Positions 42,795 through 52,874 are shown, counted from the stretch's first letter. The stretch is 64,000 bases of DNA from Phycisphaerales bacterium PN19_bin_20 (GCA_021173225.1 JAJOLK010000006.1:94251-158250), one strand, 5' to 3'. Translations and numbers: made by a program. Notes: a model not told the origin generated them from the sequence alone.

Positions 42795-42975
42795 GGTCGC
42801 TCGTTTTCTGCCCGATCCGTGGGCGAGCCCGCGGCAGAGCGCAAGGGTGAGGCCGGTCGGGGCTCCAACCCCGCGAGCGGCTTGATGACATCATATCAGA
42901 CCCGCCAGAGCCACGCCGGAAGGACCCATCCCGCATCACGCGGCGGCACCCGCGCTCAGACCCGCCTCCGCCAGC

Positions 42976-44625
42976 CTAAGTCTTGACCACGCCAATACCC
43001 GCCGCGGCCCGAACGCCCTCTACGTAATCACGCTGGTTGGCGCACCGCGGAACCTTGTTCTGTCCGCCCAGCTTCCCGCGCGAGGCCAGCCACGCGTGGA
43101 AAGTTCCCATTGCTACCGGCGTGACCGTCGGGGGCTGCATGCCCAGCTCGCCCGTCCGCTTGATCCCGTAGTCCACGCACTGACGCTTAAGGCTCGCGTC
43201 GTAGGCCTGACTAAAGCGTTCGCGCACGTCCGCAGAGAGCGCGCCGCCTGGCACCTCGACCACCAGTTCATGCCCGGCCCGCGTGCTCTCGGTCGGATAG
43301 ACCGGGCCCGCGGTGAACTCACCCATCTCTACGCTCAGCGCTGCGCTCGCCTCCGCCGCGGCGGTCTCGATGTTCTCAACAATCAGGTTTTCGCCAAAGG
43401 CGTTGACGAAGTGCCGGTGTCGCCCGACGATCCGCAGGCGCGCTGGGCCGTCGCCGTGCCCCGTGTCGCCGCCGCGGGCGTACTCGGGCGCGGCGCAGAT
43501 GGTGTCGAACTGGACCACGTCGCCGATCACGTAGCGCCATAGCCCCGCGCAGGTGCTCATCGTCACCACGTAGCGCTGGCCCTTCTCAACCTCGTGGCAC
43601 ATGAACGCGCGCGGGCTGGGGCTGTCGATATCTTCGAGCGGGACGAACTCGTAAAAGTTCCACGCGTCCGCCTGCAGGCGCAGGCCCGGGTCGCCGCGCG
43701 TGTCCTGCATCGCGATGAACCCCTCGCTGGCCGGGTAGAGCTCGAGCCGGTTCGGGACGTCCGTCCCCAAGTCGCCGCTCCACGCCTTGGCCACCCGCGG
43801 CTGGAACGGCGCGTACCGCACGCCACCATGCACGAACAGCGACCAGTTCGGCCACACGTCACGCACGCAGTCGGCCTTGCGCCCCTGCGCCCGCGCAAGC
43901 TCCAGCACCTTCTCGAGGAGCACCAAGCTCCAAGAGGCCATCCCCGAGATCATCCGCACGTCGCTGGCCAGGCACATCTCCGCGATTGCCTGGATCTTGC
44001 TGGGCCAGTGGCTCATCAGCGCCACCTTCGGCCCGGGCAGGTAGATCTCGCTCAGCGGCCAGCGGATCAGCGGCGTCACCAGCGCCGAAAGGTCGCCCGT
44101 CTTGATCCCCTGCTCGCTGGTTTCAAGGTCGGTGCTACCGCCCAGGAACACGCACTTGCCGCTTAGCAGCCGCGGCAGCGAGACACCGAACCTCTCCGCG
44201 TGCGCGAAGATGTCCAGCGCGCAGCGGTAGTTGCTCTTGAGCATCTGGTCAGAGACCGGGATGAACTTGTCGCCGGCGGTCGTCCCGCTGGTCTGCGCAA
44301 AGTTCCGCACCACCCCCGGCCAGAGCACGTCGGGCGTTGCCTGCTCGCGCATCTCCGCGATCATCGGGCGGAACCCGGTGATGTCCTGCACCGGCACCGC
44401 CGCCCGGTACGCCGCCAGCATCTGCTCGCTGGGCAGCGCCGCGATGCGCGCGTAGCCGTGCTGCTTGCCCCAGCGCGTATCCGCGGCGGTGTTCAGCAGC
44501 CAGCGCAGCTGCGTGAGCTGGACCCGCGCCGTGTCGTTGCGCCAGTACGCCACGTCACTGAGCCGGCGCGTCCGCCCCGACACGAACGCCTTCAGCCCAA
44601 GCCCGACCAGTGAAGTCCACGCCAT
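42976..44625 (-). CDS. GH3 auxin-responsive promoter family protein (acyl-adenylating)
   Basis: 'FAQTSGTTAGDKFIPVSDQM', 'YPASEGFIAMQDT', 'YRYVVTMSTCAGLWRYVIGDVVQF'-like motifs, 'FGENLIVENIETA'. Confidence 0.87.
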   Translation of the reverse strand: MAWTSLVGLGLKAFVSGRTRRLSDVAYWRNDTARVQLTQLRWLLNTAADTRWGKQHGYARIAALPSEQMLAAYRAAVPVQDITGFRPMIAEMREQATPDVLWPGVVRNFAQTSGTTAGDKFIPVSDQMLKSNYRCALDIFAHAERFGVSLPRLLSGKCVFLGGSTDLETSEQGIKTGDLSALVTPLIRWPLSEIYLPGPKVALMSHWPSKIQAIAEMCLASDVRMISGMASWSLVLLEKVLELARAQGRKADCVRDVWPNWSLFVHGGVRYAPFQPRVAKAWSGDLGTDVPNRLELYPASEGFIAMQDTRGDPGLRLQADAWNFYEFVPLEDIDSPSPRAFMCHEVEKGQRYVVTMSTCAGLWRYVIGDVVQFDTICAAPEYARGGDTGHGDGPARLRIVGRHRHFVNAFGENLIVENIETAAAEASAALSVEMGEFTAGPVYPTESTRAGHELVVEVPGGALSADVRERFSQAYDASLKRQCVDYGIKRTGELGMQPPTVTPVAMGTFHAWLASRGKLGGQNKVPRCANQRDYVEGVRAAAGIGVVKT

Positions 44626-44712
44626 GGTGCGATTGTCCCCCGACCCCGCGCGGGGTCAACAGCCCGTCGACGCGCGCCAGAAACGCGAGTCAGCTGAGCC
44701 CGCGCCGCGCGC

Positions 44713-45630
44713 TCAGGCCCCCAGCGGCTCGCAGAACTTCAGCAGCTCGCCCGCGAAGACACCCGTCCCCTCCGCCATCGGCACGTGCCCGCAGTTGTCC
44801 GCCCATGCCAAACGCGCGTTGGGGATGAGCTGCGCAAACGCCGTGGCGGCCTCCGGCGGGGTCACCACGTCCTGCCTGCCCCAGATCAGCAACGTCGGGG
44901 CCGCGATCCGCCCGACCTGGTTTCGCAGCACGTCACGCCTTGCTGAGCGCGAGAGCTTGACCATCGCCCGCGCGCCGCGCGGACGCGAGAGCGCCTGGAA
45001 CGCGCGGTCCACGTCCTGGTCGCGCACGTTCGAGGGGTTGAAGTACAGTTCTTCGATCTTGCTCTTAAGCCACGTCCGCGTCGGGCGGATCTCCACCGTG
45101 CTGACCATCGACTTCTCGATCAGCCCTGAAGAGCCCGCCAGCACCAGCCCACGCACCAGCTCGGGCCGTTCGATCGCCAGCCGCAGCGCCACATGGCCCC
45201 CAAAGCTGTTGCCCACCAGCACCGCCGGGCCACCGATCCGCTCGCGCAGGAACCGCTCGGTGATCGTCGTGACCGCCTCGATGGAGCAATCCTCGTTAGG
45301 GATTTCCAGCAGCGGCATCTCAAGCAGCACGCACCGCAGACGGTGCTTGACCAGCGCCACCAGCTCTTCCCAATGATCGTTCAGACCAACAAGCCCGTGC
45401 AAAAAAACCACCGGCGTGCCAGCCGTCGGCCCGTACGTCAGCACCTCAGCCGCCAGAGCGTGCTTCGCGTGCGGCGAATCTGGCGTGTACAGCGGCCAAC
45501 TCGTGGCGCTGGTCGCCCCGGCGTACACCGACCGATGGGCCGATGAATCGCCCGGCACCGGCCCGCAAGAGGCCAGCACCTGCACGGGGCTCGAAGTCTG
45601 ATTGGTGTGAGCTCCAGCCGGCAACGACAT
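44713..45630 (-). CDS. Alpha/beta hydrolase
   Basis: 'VVFLHGLVGLNDHWEELV', nucleophile elbow 'GNSFGGHVALRLA', 'NCGHVPM'. ATG at 45630. Confidence 0.87.
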   Translation of the reverse strand: MSLPAGAHTNQTSSPVQVLASCGPVPGDSSAHRSVYAGATSATSWPLYTPDSPHAKHALAAEVLTYGPTAGTPVVFLHGLVGLNDHWEELVALVKHRLRCVLLEMPLLEIPNEDCSIEAVTTITERFLRERIGGPAVLVGNSFGGHVALRLAIERPELVRGLVLAGSSGLIEKSMVSTVEIRPTRTWLKSKIEELYFNPSNVRDQDVDRAFQALSRPRGARAMVKLSRSARRDVLRNQVGRIAAPTLLIWGRQDVVTPPEAATAFAQLIPNARLAWADNCGHVPMAEGTGVFAGELLKFCEPLGA

Positions 45631-45688
45631 GCTCAGAGGTCTCCGGGCGACAGGCAGGGCCCGACGCGTATAAGGCAATCCTACCCGA

Positions 45689-46456
45689 TCAGCCCACCGC
45701 TTGGACGGTCTGATCCACCACGATCCTTCCATCTACCAAACGAACGACCCGATCGGCGCGACTTGCTACCTCAATTGAGTGAGTGACAATCACCATCGTT
45801 GCCCCAGTTTCACGCCGGTAAGCGTCCAGCAGGTCCAAAATCTGCCCACCTGTCGAGGGGTCGAGGTTTCCTGTCGGTTCATCGGCAAACAGCAGGAGTG
45901 GGCGGTTGATCAGAGCCCGGGCCAGTGCGACCCGCTGCCGCTCCCCGCCAGAGAGCTCCGCCGGGCGGTGTTCGAGCCGGTGTCCCATCCCGAAGCTGGT
46001 CAGCAACGCCGCGGCCTTGGCCATCTGTGCGCCCCGCTGGGCCCCAAACGCCAGCCCGTGGCGCACCATCGCGGCGATCGCGACGTTCTGCAGCACCGAA
46101 AGCTCGGGCAGCAGGTGATAGAGCTGGAAGACAAACCCGACCGACTGCGCGCGGTAGCGGTCAAGGGCCGACCCGCGCAGACGCGTGACGTCTGTTTCGC
46201 CCGCGCGAACCTGCGCCGGCCCCAAATCCGCCTGCCCGGGGTTGGCCTTGTCAGGGCGGTCAAGCCCGCCGAGCAGGTGCAGCAGCGTGCTCTTGCCCGA
46301 GCCGCTCTTGCCGACGACCGCCACGCAGGCGCCCGACGGCACCTCTAGAGAGACGCCGCGCAGCACCTCGACGCGCTTGCGGTGCAGCGTGTACGTCTTG
46401 AACAGGTTGGCCGCGTGCAGGTCCATGGGGGGGATCGGCGGGCTAAGGCTACTCAA
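45689..46456 (-). CDS. lolD: ABC transporter ATP-binding protein, LolD-like
   Basis: '[22 protein letters not shown]', '[20 protein letters not shown]', '[33 protein letters not shown]'. Confidence 0.88.
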   Translation of the reverse strand: MSSLSPPIPPMDLHAANLFKTYTLHRKRVEVLRGVSLEVPSGACVAVVGKSGSGKSTLLHLLGGLDRPDKANPGQADLGPAQVRAGETDVTRLRGSALDRYRAQSVGFVFQLYHLLPELSVLQNVAIAAMVRHGLAFGAQRGAQMAKAAALLTSFGMGHRLEHRPAELSGGERQRVALARALINRPLLLFADEPTGNLDPSTGGQILDLLDAYRRETGATMVIVTHSIEVASRADRVVRLVDGRIVVDQTVQAVG

Positions 46457-48011
46457 ATCGCAGTGCGGCGACGGGCTTCATGGCCGCGGCCCGGAGGGCC
46501 GGGATGATCGCACCAAGCAGCGAGAATCCAACGCCGCACAGGCCGACGGTAAGCGCTCGGTGGAGTTCGATCTTGTTGGGGATGGTGGCGAAGTAGTAGA
46601 CGCGCGGGTCCCAGACATAAAGCCCCAGCGCGCTGCCGAGCCACTCGTGGATCGGGTTGATGTTCAGGACAATCACGCTGGCGAGGGCCAGGCCCAGGGC
46701 TGAACCGATGATGCCGATGACCAGCCCGTAGGCCAGCCAGATGCCCGCGATGCCGCGCCCGCTGGCCCCGATGGCGCGGAGCGTGCCGATGTCCTTGGTC
46801 TTCTCGCTGATCATGGCCCAGAAGATCGCCAAGATCAGGAAGCTGGCGACCAGGCTGATGAGCCACAGCAGCATCAGGACCAGCCCCGTCTCTTTGCGGA
46901 CAGCGCCGACCAGCGTGGCGTTCTGATCCTCCCAGGTTCGCACGATCCGCCCGCGGTTTCGGGCCATGAGGTCACCCGACGGGACCTGCCCGGCAAACTC
47001 GGCGGCGAAACTGGCATAAACCCCTTCGCAGTACTCGCGCAGGGTCTCGGGGCTGATCCCGTTTGGTGCGCGGACCAGCACGGTGGTCACGCGGGCCGGG
47101 GCGATCCGCACGCCGGGCTTGGGCGCGTCGGGCGAGAACGCGTCGTTCTCGGCGCTCTGGGTGTCGACGATCGTCGCCTGGTCCATCTTGAGCATTTGCT
47201 GCAAGCGCGCCAGCGGGACCATCACCGTCCGGCGATCAACCTCATACACGCCCGTGCGGAACTCGTTGGCGATCGGAAAAACCCCCGGCACCAGCGAGAC
47301 CTCACGGCCCTGACTGTCAAACGGCACGACCCGCAGTGTGATCCGGGTGGCTGGCGCAAAGACCCCGACGTTCCGTACGTCACCGGTCGCCGTCAGCTTG
47401 ACGCGCCCGCGGTCAACGCTGTAGAACCCCTCGGGCGAGCGCGTCGAGAGGCCCAGCAGTTCGATGCCGGGGATCGCGGCCGGCACCAGCGCGCCGGGGC
47501 CCACGTTGCGGTCAGGCTCAGCAAGCCTGCGTCCGTCAGTGAGCACCTGGTCCAAGTCCGTGGCGTAGTTCGGGTCAAGCCTGACGTCGGCGCGCGACTT
47601 GTCACGCGGGAGCGCCTCGGTCACGGGCCGCCACCAGAGGCTCTGGTCAAAGTCGACGACCTTCGAGTAAGTCGCGGGGTCAATCCCGCGCACGGTCACG
47701 GCCTCGACGCGGTCGTCGGGCAAGCTGGCCATCGCGAGGGTCTCAATCACCGGCGTGGCGGCCAGGACCATCGCCTTGTCCTGCTCAAGCAGCTCGATGA
47801 GCCGCTCGTAGTGCGCAAAGCCGGTGGTTGGCCAGGTGATCGAGACATCACCGACCATGCTGCGCCCGGTCGAGAGCAGCATGGTCAGGAACCCGCCCAT
47901 GACCGACCAGACGACCAGCACCATCGCGGTGCACAGCGTGACGGCCACGGCCGCCAGCAGCGGCATGACCTTGCTCGTCAGATAGATGCGTGTCAGGAGG
48001 GCTTGGTACAC
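46449..48011 (-). CDS. ABC transporter permease, LolC/LolE (FtsX/MacB) family
   Basis: 'TRIYLTSKVMPLLAAVAVTLCTAMVLVVWSVMGGF', 'ISEKTKDIGTLRAIGASGRGIAGIWLAYGLVIGIIG'; overlaps lolD. Confidence 0.87.
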   Translation of the reverse strand: MYQALLTRIYLTSKVMPLLAAVAVTLCTAMVLVVWSVMGGFLTMLLSTGRSMVGDVSITWPTTGFAHYERLIELLEQDKAMVLAATPVIETLAMASLPDDRVEAVTVRGIDPATYSKVVDFDQSLWWRPVTEALPRDKSRADVRLDPNYATDLDQVLTDGRRLAEPDRNVGPGALVPAAIPGIELLGLSTRSPEGFYSVDRGRVKLTATGDVRNVGVFAPATRITLRVVPFDSQGREVSLVPGVFPIANEFRTGVYEVDRRTVMVPLARLQQMLKMDQATIVDTQSAENDAFSPDAPKPGVRIAPARVTTVLVRAPNGISPETLREYCEGVYASFAAEFAGQVPSGDLMARNRGRIVRTWEDQNATLVGAVRKETGLVLMLLWLISLVASFLILAIFWAMISEKTKDIGTLRAIGASGRGIAGIWLAYGLVIGIIGSALGLALASVIVLNINPIHEWLGSALGLYVWDPRVYYFATIPNKIELHRALTVGLCGVGFSLLGAIIPALRAAAMKPVAALRFE

Positions 48012-48079
48012 GTGGGCGAGAGCATAGGTGCTGGTGTGAAGGCATGCGCCGATGCGCAAATTTCAACTCACCGGTACGA

Positions 48080-49277
48080 TCACTTTGCCGGTACCCGGCC
48101 GTCATGTAAGGGCGGGCTCAATCGTTCGTGAGGCCACTGCGGCTCCCCCATCCGCGTAACCCGGACTTGGCTGGTCCGGCGTTCATCGCCAACGGCGGTG
48201 TTGGCCCGCTGGCTGGTAAAGATCAGGCGGGTGCCGGCGGCGTCGAAGGCCAGCAGCCCGTCCAAGCCTGTGGCGGGCGTCACGCGGACGCGCGGCAGCG
48301 GCCTGGCCGCGAGGACATCAGGCTTGATGCTCCCGATCAGCACGCGCTGAACGTAGATAGAGAACAGCTCATAGTTGCGGTGCCCTTGGGCACTGCTGGC
48401 GTAGATGAGCCACTCGTCGCTGGGGTGCCAGAACGGGGCCCAGTTGACCACATCAGCTTCGGCGGTGATCTGAAGCTCACGCTTCACGCCCGTGACCCGC
48501 ACGGGATGCGTCGCGTCGGCGAACTCAAGCTCGCCCAGAAAAAGCTGCAGGTTGTTGTCACCCTTGCGGTCTGAGCGGTAGCAAATCCACTGGCCGTCAG
48601 GCGAGAAGAAGGCCCCGCCGTCGTAGCCCTTGGCGGCCACGACCTTGACGGCGTCTTGCGACTTTGGAAAGAACGCCCACAGGTCCGGGGCGTAGTTCGC
48701 GGGGTCAACGTGCGTGAAGAGGATGTTGCTGCTGGATGGGTCCAACGAGCACACCGCGGCGTACCCACTTCCGCCCGGGGTCGGGACCTCTTGCCGCACG
48801 CCGTTAGTGTCGAGCAAACGTCCTCGGGGCTGGTGCACAGCGGGGTCTCGATGTAAACGACGCGGTCGCCGTCACACTTCTGCGCGCCACGTACATGGCG
48901 TAGTGCGGGCTTGTCGCGGTCGCGGGCGAGGCGAGCTTGTCCTCGCCCGTCAAGCCAAAGATCGCCACGGGCACCGGTCGTGCCGTCGCCTGAAGCGCAA
49001 TCCAGCGCGGCGGGGTCGCGTAGACCAAGTACGCTTCACCCGCGCGCGTGAACTGAGAGGGAAAGGTGAGTTGAATCTACTCACTGAGCAAGGGCTCGTT
49101 GGCCTTCCAATCAATCGGCGGCTGGCTGGAAGGTAGCTCAGACGAAGGCACGTTCATTGGTGCCGGCGAGGGCGTAGTCGAGGGCACAGAAATTGGCTGC
49201 GCGCCCTGCCCGAGTGCGGCAGAAGCCGAGATGCCGACGATTATCACAAGCCATAGTGCACGGGCGAAATTGACCAA
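48080..49277 (-). pseudogene. TolB/PD40-like beta-propeller secreted protein, disrupted
   Basis: Signal peptide 'MVNFARALWLVIIVGISASAALGQ'; in-frame TAG at 49077-49079; frame changes near 48880-48890 and 48815-48837; intact propeller part 48080-48838. Homology-like text continues across all breaks. Confidence 0.65.
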
Positions 49278-49302
49278 GGGCCTAGCGTACGCTGAGCCCC
49301 CC

Positions 49303-50100
49303 GTGCAGCGCGATGAACACCACCCCGCGGTTCCGCTTCCAGGTTCATCAACACCGGCAGGGTCGCCACCTTCTGCGCCGCCGCCACCGCCAGCGCCTCG
49401 CCCGGGCCCATCGTTGCTCGATCAGGTTTGCATCGTGGCGCAAAGTATTGGCTGGGTCGCGATCAACAAGCCCGCGGGGTTGCCGAGCGTTCCGGCCAAA
49501 GACACCACGATCCCGCACGCCGTCGCGTGGTTGGCCGAGCGGTTCCTGATCGCTGGCACGAGAATCACCTGGCCCGCGACGATCCATCGCCTTGACATGG
49601 ACACCAGCGGGCTGCTGCTGCTGGCGCTCACCGCGCAGTCGCAGCGGGCGATCTCGGCGCAGTTTGAGCAGCGCCTCGTGCAGAAGCGGTACGTGGCGCT
49701 GCTGCAGGGCGTGCCGCCAAGTGCCGAGGGCGAGGTCTCCGCGGCGATGCGGGCGGACCTGGAACACCGCCCGCGGCAGGTCATCGACCTTGCCCAAGGC
49801 CGCCCGGCACACACTACGTATCGCGTGGTGTCGCGCGAGCACGCGGCAACGGGCGGGCCTTTGCCTGAAGCAGAAAGCAAAGAAACGTGGAGCCGCGTCG
49901 AGCTGGTCCCGCGGACTGGTCGCACCCATCAACTGCGCTTACACATGGCCAGCCTGGGTTGTCCGATCGTCGGTGATGTGCTCTACGGCCACGGCCGCTC
50001 GGCCACGGCCCCGCGCATGATGCTGCACGCGTCGATGCTCACGTTCAATGATCCGACAACCGGGCTGCCAGTCGTGCTGGAGTGCCCCGCAGACTTTTAG
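49303..50100 (+). CDS. RluA-family pseudouridine synthase
   Basis: 'NKPAGLPSVPAKD', 'IHRLDMDTSGLLLLAL', 'PRTGRTHQLRLHMASLGCPIVGDVLYG'. GTG 49303 preferred over the listed 49099. Confidence 0.9.
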   Translation: MQRDEHHPAVPLPGSSTPAGSPPSAPPPPPAPRPGPSLLDQVCIVAQSIGWVAINKPAGLPSVPAKDTTIPHAVAWLAERFLIAGTRITWPATIHRLDMDTSGLLLLALTAQSQRAISAQFEQRLVQKRYVALLQGVPPSAEGEVSAAMRADLEHRPRQVIDLAQGRPAHTTYRVVSREHAATGGPLPEAESKETWSRVELVPRTGRTHQLRLHMASLGCPIVGDVLYGHGRSATAPRMMLHASMLTFNDPTTGLPVVLECPADF

Positions 50101-50174
50101 CGCCGGGCGCTTGCACTTGCGCGTTGGCGCGCTGACAATCACATCCACACGCACACGGCGCACGAAACGGCTAT

Positions 50175-50957
50175 GTGCCCAACGCGCTGGTCGGCATTCT
50201 GGACCTCACGCGACCGGACCTCACGCCATGGGACCCTGCACGACCATCGGCGAGCTTTGACGATGCCTACGCAACGCACACAATCTGCGCAGAGACCGCA
50301 CCCGCGTGCCGACCTCGGCGCACGCCCACGTCATGCACGCCAACGTCATGCACGCACACGGAGAGCACGCTGAGCGCTACCGAGGAGCAGATCCTGCTGG
50401 GCGTGGCCCGCGGCGATGAGCCCAGCGTTGTCGCGTGCATCGAGACCTTCGGCCCGCTGGTCCAGAGCATCACGCGCACCGTGCTGGCCGACCGCGCGCT
50501 GGCCGACGACGCCTGCGCTGAGGTCTTCGCAAGGCTCTGGGCCTCAGCGCCGCGGTTTGACCCCGCCAAGGGCTCGGCCAAAGCGTGGGTCTGCGTGTTG
50601 GCCAGGCGCACGCTCATTGACATGGGCCGCAAGGAGCAGTCGCGGGCCAACACCCGCGCGGGCTGGGCCGCCGAGGTAAGAGCCAAGGGCACTTCGGCCC
50701 AAATGTCGCGAGACGCTTCTGCGCCGAACCTCGACGATGATCTGGCCAGTGCCCGACGCGCTCTGGCGCTTCTGCCAGCGACCGACCGCGAGGCTCTTGA
50801 GCTTTCGGCCGCACGCGGGTGGAGTCACGCGCGAATCTCGGCCCACATGGCCCTTCCGCTGGGCACGATCAAGACGATGATCCGCCGCTCGCTTGTCCGC
50901 GTGCGTGATTCGCTCAGTGGGGCGGGCGCGGCGCGTCAGCAGGGGGTAACGCCCTGA
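50175..50957 (+). CDS. ECF-type RNA polymerase sigma factor
   Basis: 'EEQILLGVARGDEPSVVACIETFGPLVQSITRTVL...DDACAEVFARLW', region 4 'LPATDREALELSAARGWSHARISAHMALPLGTIKTMIRRSLVRVRDSL'. Start uncertain. Confidence 0.86.
   Translation: MPNALVGILDLTRPDLTPWDPARPSASFDDAYATHTICAETAPACRPRRTPTSCTPTSCTHTESTLSATEEQILLGVARGDEPSVVACIETFGPLVQSITRTVLADRALADDACAEVFARLWASAPRFDPAKGSAKAWVCVLARRTLIDMGRKEQSRANTRAGWAAEVRAKGTSAQMSRDASAPNLDDDLASARRALALLPATDREALELSAARGWSHARISAHMALPLGTIKTMIRRSLVRVRDSLSGAGAARQQGVTP
50202..50246. repeat. 15-bp period repeat (gacctcacgcgaccg, 2-3 copies)
   Basis: Units 50202-50216, 50217-50231 and degenerate 50232-50246; encode DLTRP-DLTPW-DPARP in the sigma ORF. Confidence 0.6.
50324..50368. 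repeat. 15-bp period repeat (gcccacgtcatgcac, 2-3 copies)
   Basis: Units 50324-50338 and 50339-50353 differ at one base; third degenerate. Encodes TPTSC-TPTSC. Confidence 0.75.
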
Positions 50958-50989
50958 ACAGCCAACCTCCAGACCGCAGGCCCGAGGAT

Positions 50990-51910
50990 GTGTTGGCCGA
51001 CCCCGGCCAGTTCGCCGGTGACCCGACATCAGCCGCCGACGCAACCCCCGACGGCGGCATGGATCAGCGCGCTCTCGACGTGGTCTTCGCGGCTCTTGTG
51101 CTCGACCTTGCAAATAGCCAGGCCCGGCAGAGCGCCGAGCCTCCCAGTCCCGAGCCGCTCAGTCCCGAGCCGCTCAGTGCTGGGTTGCGGGCCCGGCTGC
51201 TGAACGCAGCACCTCTCTCCTCAACGCTGGCTATGTCAACGCTGACTATGCCAACGTTGGAGACGCCAACGATGGGTGCGTCAACGCCGCAAGCCGCACC
51301 AGACTTTGCCGATTTGCTTCCAGTGCCCTCTGGTCGATCGCCCCAAGCGCCTCGTTCACCCCAAGCGCCTCGATCACCTTGGCTCGCCGGCGCGCTGATC
51401 GCCACAGGCCTCGCCACCGCGGCGTGCTTAGCGGTCGGCGGTGCGCTCTGGGCGATCCGTGGCACCTCCGCTGGCTCGGCGCGTGACGCCGGTTCACTTG
51501 CAGCCGTGCAAGCCCAGCCGCGCCTTGAGGTTGTGCAGCGCGCCTTGGCGAGCACCGCCGATGTCGAGCAGTTCCAGTTCGCGCCCGGCGGCAGCGAGCT
51601 TCAGGGCGTCCGCGGCAGCGTCCGCTGGAGTGACAAGCTCCAAGTCGGCACGCTTGTCTTCACGGGCCTGCCCGCCAACGACCGCACGACGACGCAGTAT
51701 CAGCTCTGGATCGTTGACCCCACGCGCGATGCCCGGCCTGTTGACGGCGGCGTCTTTGACGTGCCGCCCTCGGGCAACGTCACCATCCCCGTCGCCGCGC
51801 GGCTGCCGGTCCGCACGCCCGCTGCGTTCGTCATCACACGCGAGAAGCCCGGCGGCGTGGTCGTCTCGGCAGGTCCGCTGATTCTCGTCGCCGCGCGCCC
51901 CGCGCGATAG
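50990..51910 (+). CDS. Anti-sigma factor with RskA-like C-terminal domain
   Basis: Follows the ECF sigma gene; central TM; 'GTLVFTGLPANDRTTTQYQLWIVDPTRDARPVDGGVFDVPPSGNVTIPV...FVITREKPGGV'. Start uncertain. Confidence 0.8.
   Translation: MLADPGQFAGDPTSAADATPDGGMDQRALDVVFAALVLDLANSQARQSAEPPSPEPLSPEPLSAGLRARLLNAAPLSSTLAMSTLTMPTLETPTMGASTPQAAPDFADLLPVPSGRSPQAPRSPQAPRSPWLAGALIATGLATAACLAVGGALWAIRGTSAGSARDAGSLAAVQAQPRLEVVQRALASTADVEQFQFAPGGSELQGVRGSVRWSDKLQVGTLVFTGLPANDRTTTQYQLWIVDPTRDARPVDGGVFDVPPSGNVTIPVAARLPVRTPAAFVITREKPGGVVVSAGPLILVAARPAR
51134..51178. repeat. 15-bp tandem repeat (CCCGAGCCGCTCAGT x3)
   Basis: Units 51134-51148 (mismatches), 51149-51163 and 51164-51178 (identical). Confidence 0.88.
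51221..51295. repeat. 15-bp period degenerate repeat (tcaacgctggctatg, ~5 copies)
   Basis: Units start at 51221, 51236, 51251, 51266 and 51281; each begins t/c-caacg. Confidence 0.75.
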
Positions 51911-51946
51911 CAACCGCGCATGCGCCGCGCGCCGGCACCAAGGTGC

Positions 51947-52759
51947 TCACGCGTACTGCGTCGGGTCGGGCACGCCCGCGTCCGCAAAGCCTTTGACCCG
52001 CAGCAGGCAACTGTCGCAGTGCCCGCAGGCCAGGCCGGATGGGCTTGGGTCGTAGCACGAGTGCGTCAGGGCGAAGTCAACCCCCAGCCTCAGCCCCAAG
52101 GTGACGATCTGCGCTTTGCTCAGCTCTACCAGCGGCGTGTGGATGCGCCACGCGCCACGCCCCGGCTCGCCACGCGCCGGCCCGCCACGTGCCAATTCGC
52201 CGCCCGCCCACTCCACGCCAGACTTGGTCGCCAGGTTGAGCGTCCGGATCATTGATTCGACAAACGCTGGGCGGCAGTCGGGGTACCCGGAGTAGTCCAC
52301 GGCGTTGACGCCGATGAACAAGTCGGTCGTGCCCAAAGCCTCGGCATACGCCGCCGCCAGCGAGAGGAATACCAGGTTTCGCGCCGGCACATAGGTCACC
52401 GGGATGTCCTCGGGCGCGCCGGCGACACGCGCATGCTGCGGGCGGTCTTTGGGCACCGGCGTATCACTGGTCAGGGCCGAGCCGCCGAGCAGGCGCAGGT
52501 TCAGCGGCAGCACACGGTGACTCGTCGCACCTAGCTGGAGCGCCACGCGTGCCGACGCCGCAAGCTCAACCCGGTGCCGCTGCTGATAGTCGATTGTTAG
52601 GGCGTGTGCCTCAAAGCCCGAGGCCTGGGCGCACGCCAGCACCACCGCGCTGTCAAGCCCGCCCGAAAGCAGTACGACCGCGCGCGGCGCACCGACGTTG
52701 CTCAAGGTTGGGTCGCGCACGGCTTGGTTCGGCAAACGCACGGCCCTTCGCGCATTCAA
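51947..52759 (-). CDS. queC: 7-cyano-7-deazaguanine synthase
   Basis: '[35 protein letters not shown]', '[17 protein letters not shown]', '[18 protein letters not shown]', '[21 protein letters not shown]'. Confidence 0.95.
   Translation of the reverse strand: MNARRAVRLPNQAVRDPTLSNVGAPRAVVLLSGGLDSAVVLACAQASGFEAHALTIDYQQRHRVELAASARVALQLGATSHRVLPLNLRLLGGSALTSDTPVPKDRPQHARVAGAPEDIPVTYVPARNLVFLSLAAAYAEALGTTDLFIGVNAVDYSGYPDCRPAFVESMIRTLNLATKSGVEWAGGELARGGPARGEPGRGAWRIHTPLVELSKAQIVTLGLRLGVDFALTHSCYDPSPSGLACGHCDSCLLRVKGFADAGVPDPTQYA
52152..52211. repeat. 15-bp period degenerate repeat within queC (~4 units)
   Basis: gcgccacgccccggc / tcgccacgcgccggc / ccgccacgtgccaat / tcgccgcccgcccac. Confidence 0.65.
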
Positions 52760-52874
52760 AAGCCCGCTTTACGCCGACGTCGCGCAGCGCCGGAGCCCGC
52801 TTTATGCAGCGCAAAAGCCTCAGGTGAATCGGGCCTTCGGCCTACCGCCGGGCCTTCAAGGCGGATGAAGGAAA

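Noticed and set aside
48080-49277. Programmed frameshift or stop readthrough in the TolB-like gene
   Set aside because: Three separate disruptions without slippery heptamers or a conserved recoding context make decay or sequencing error more likely.
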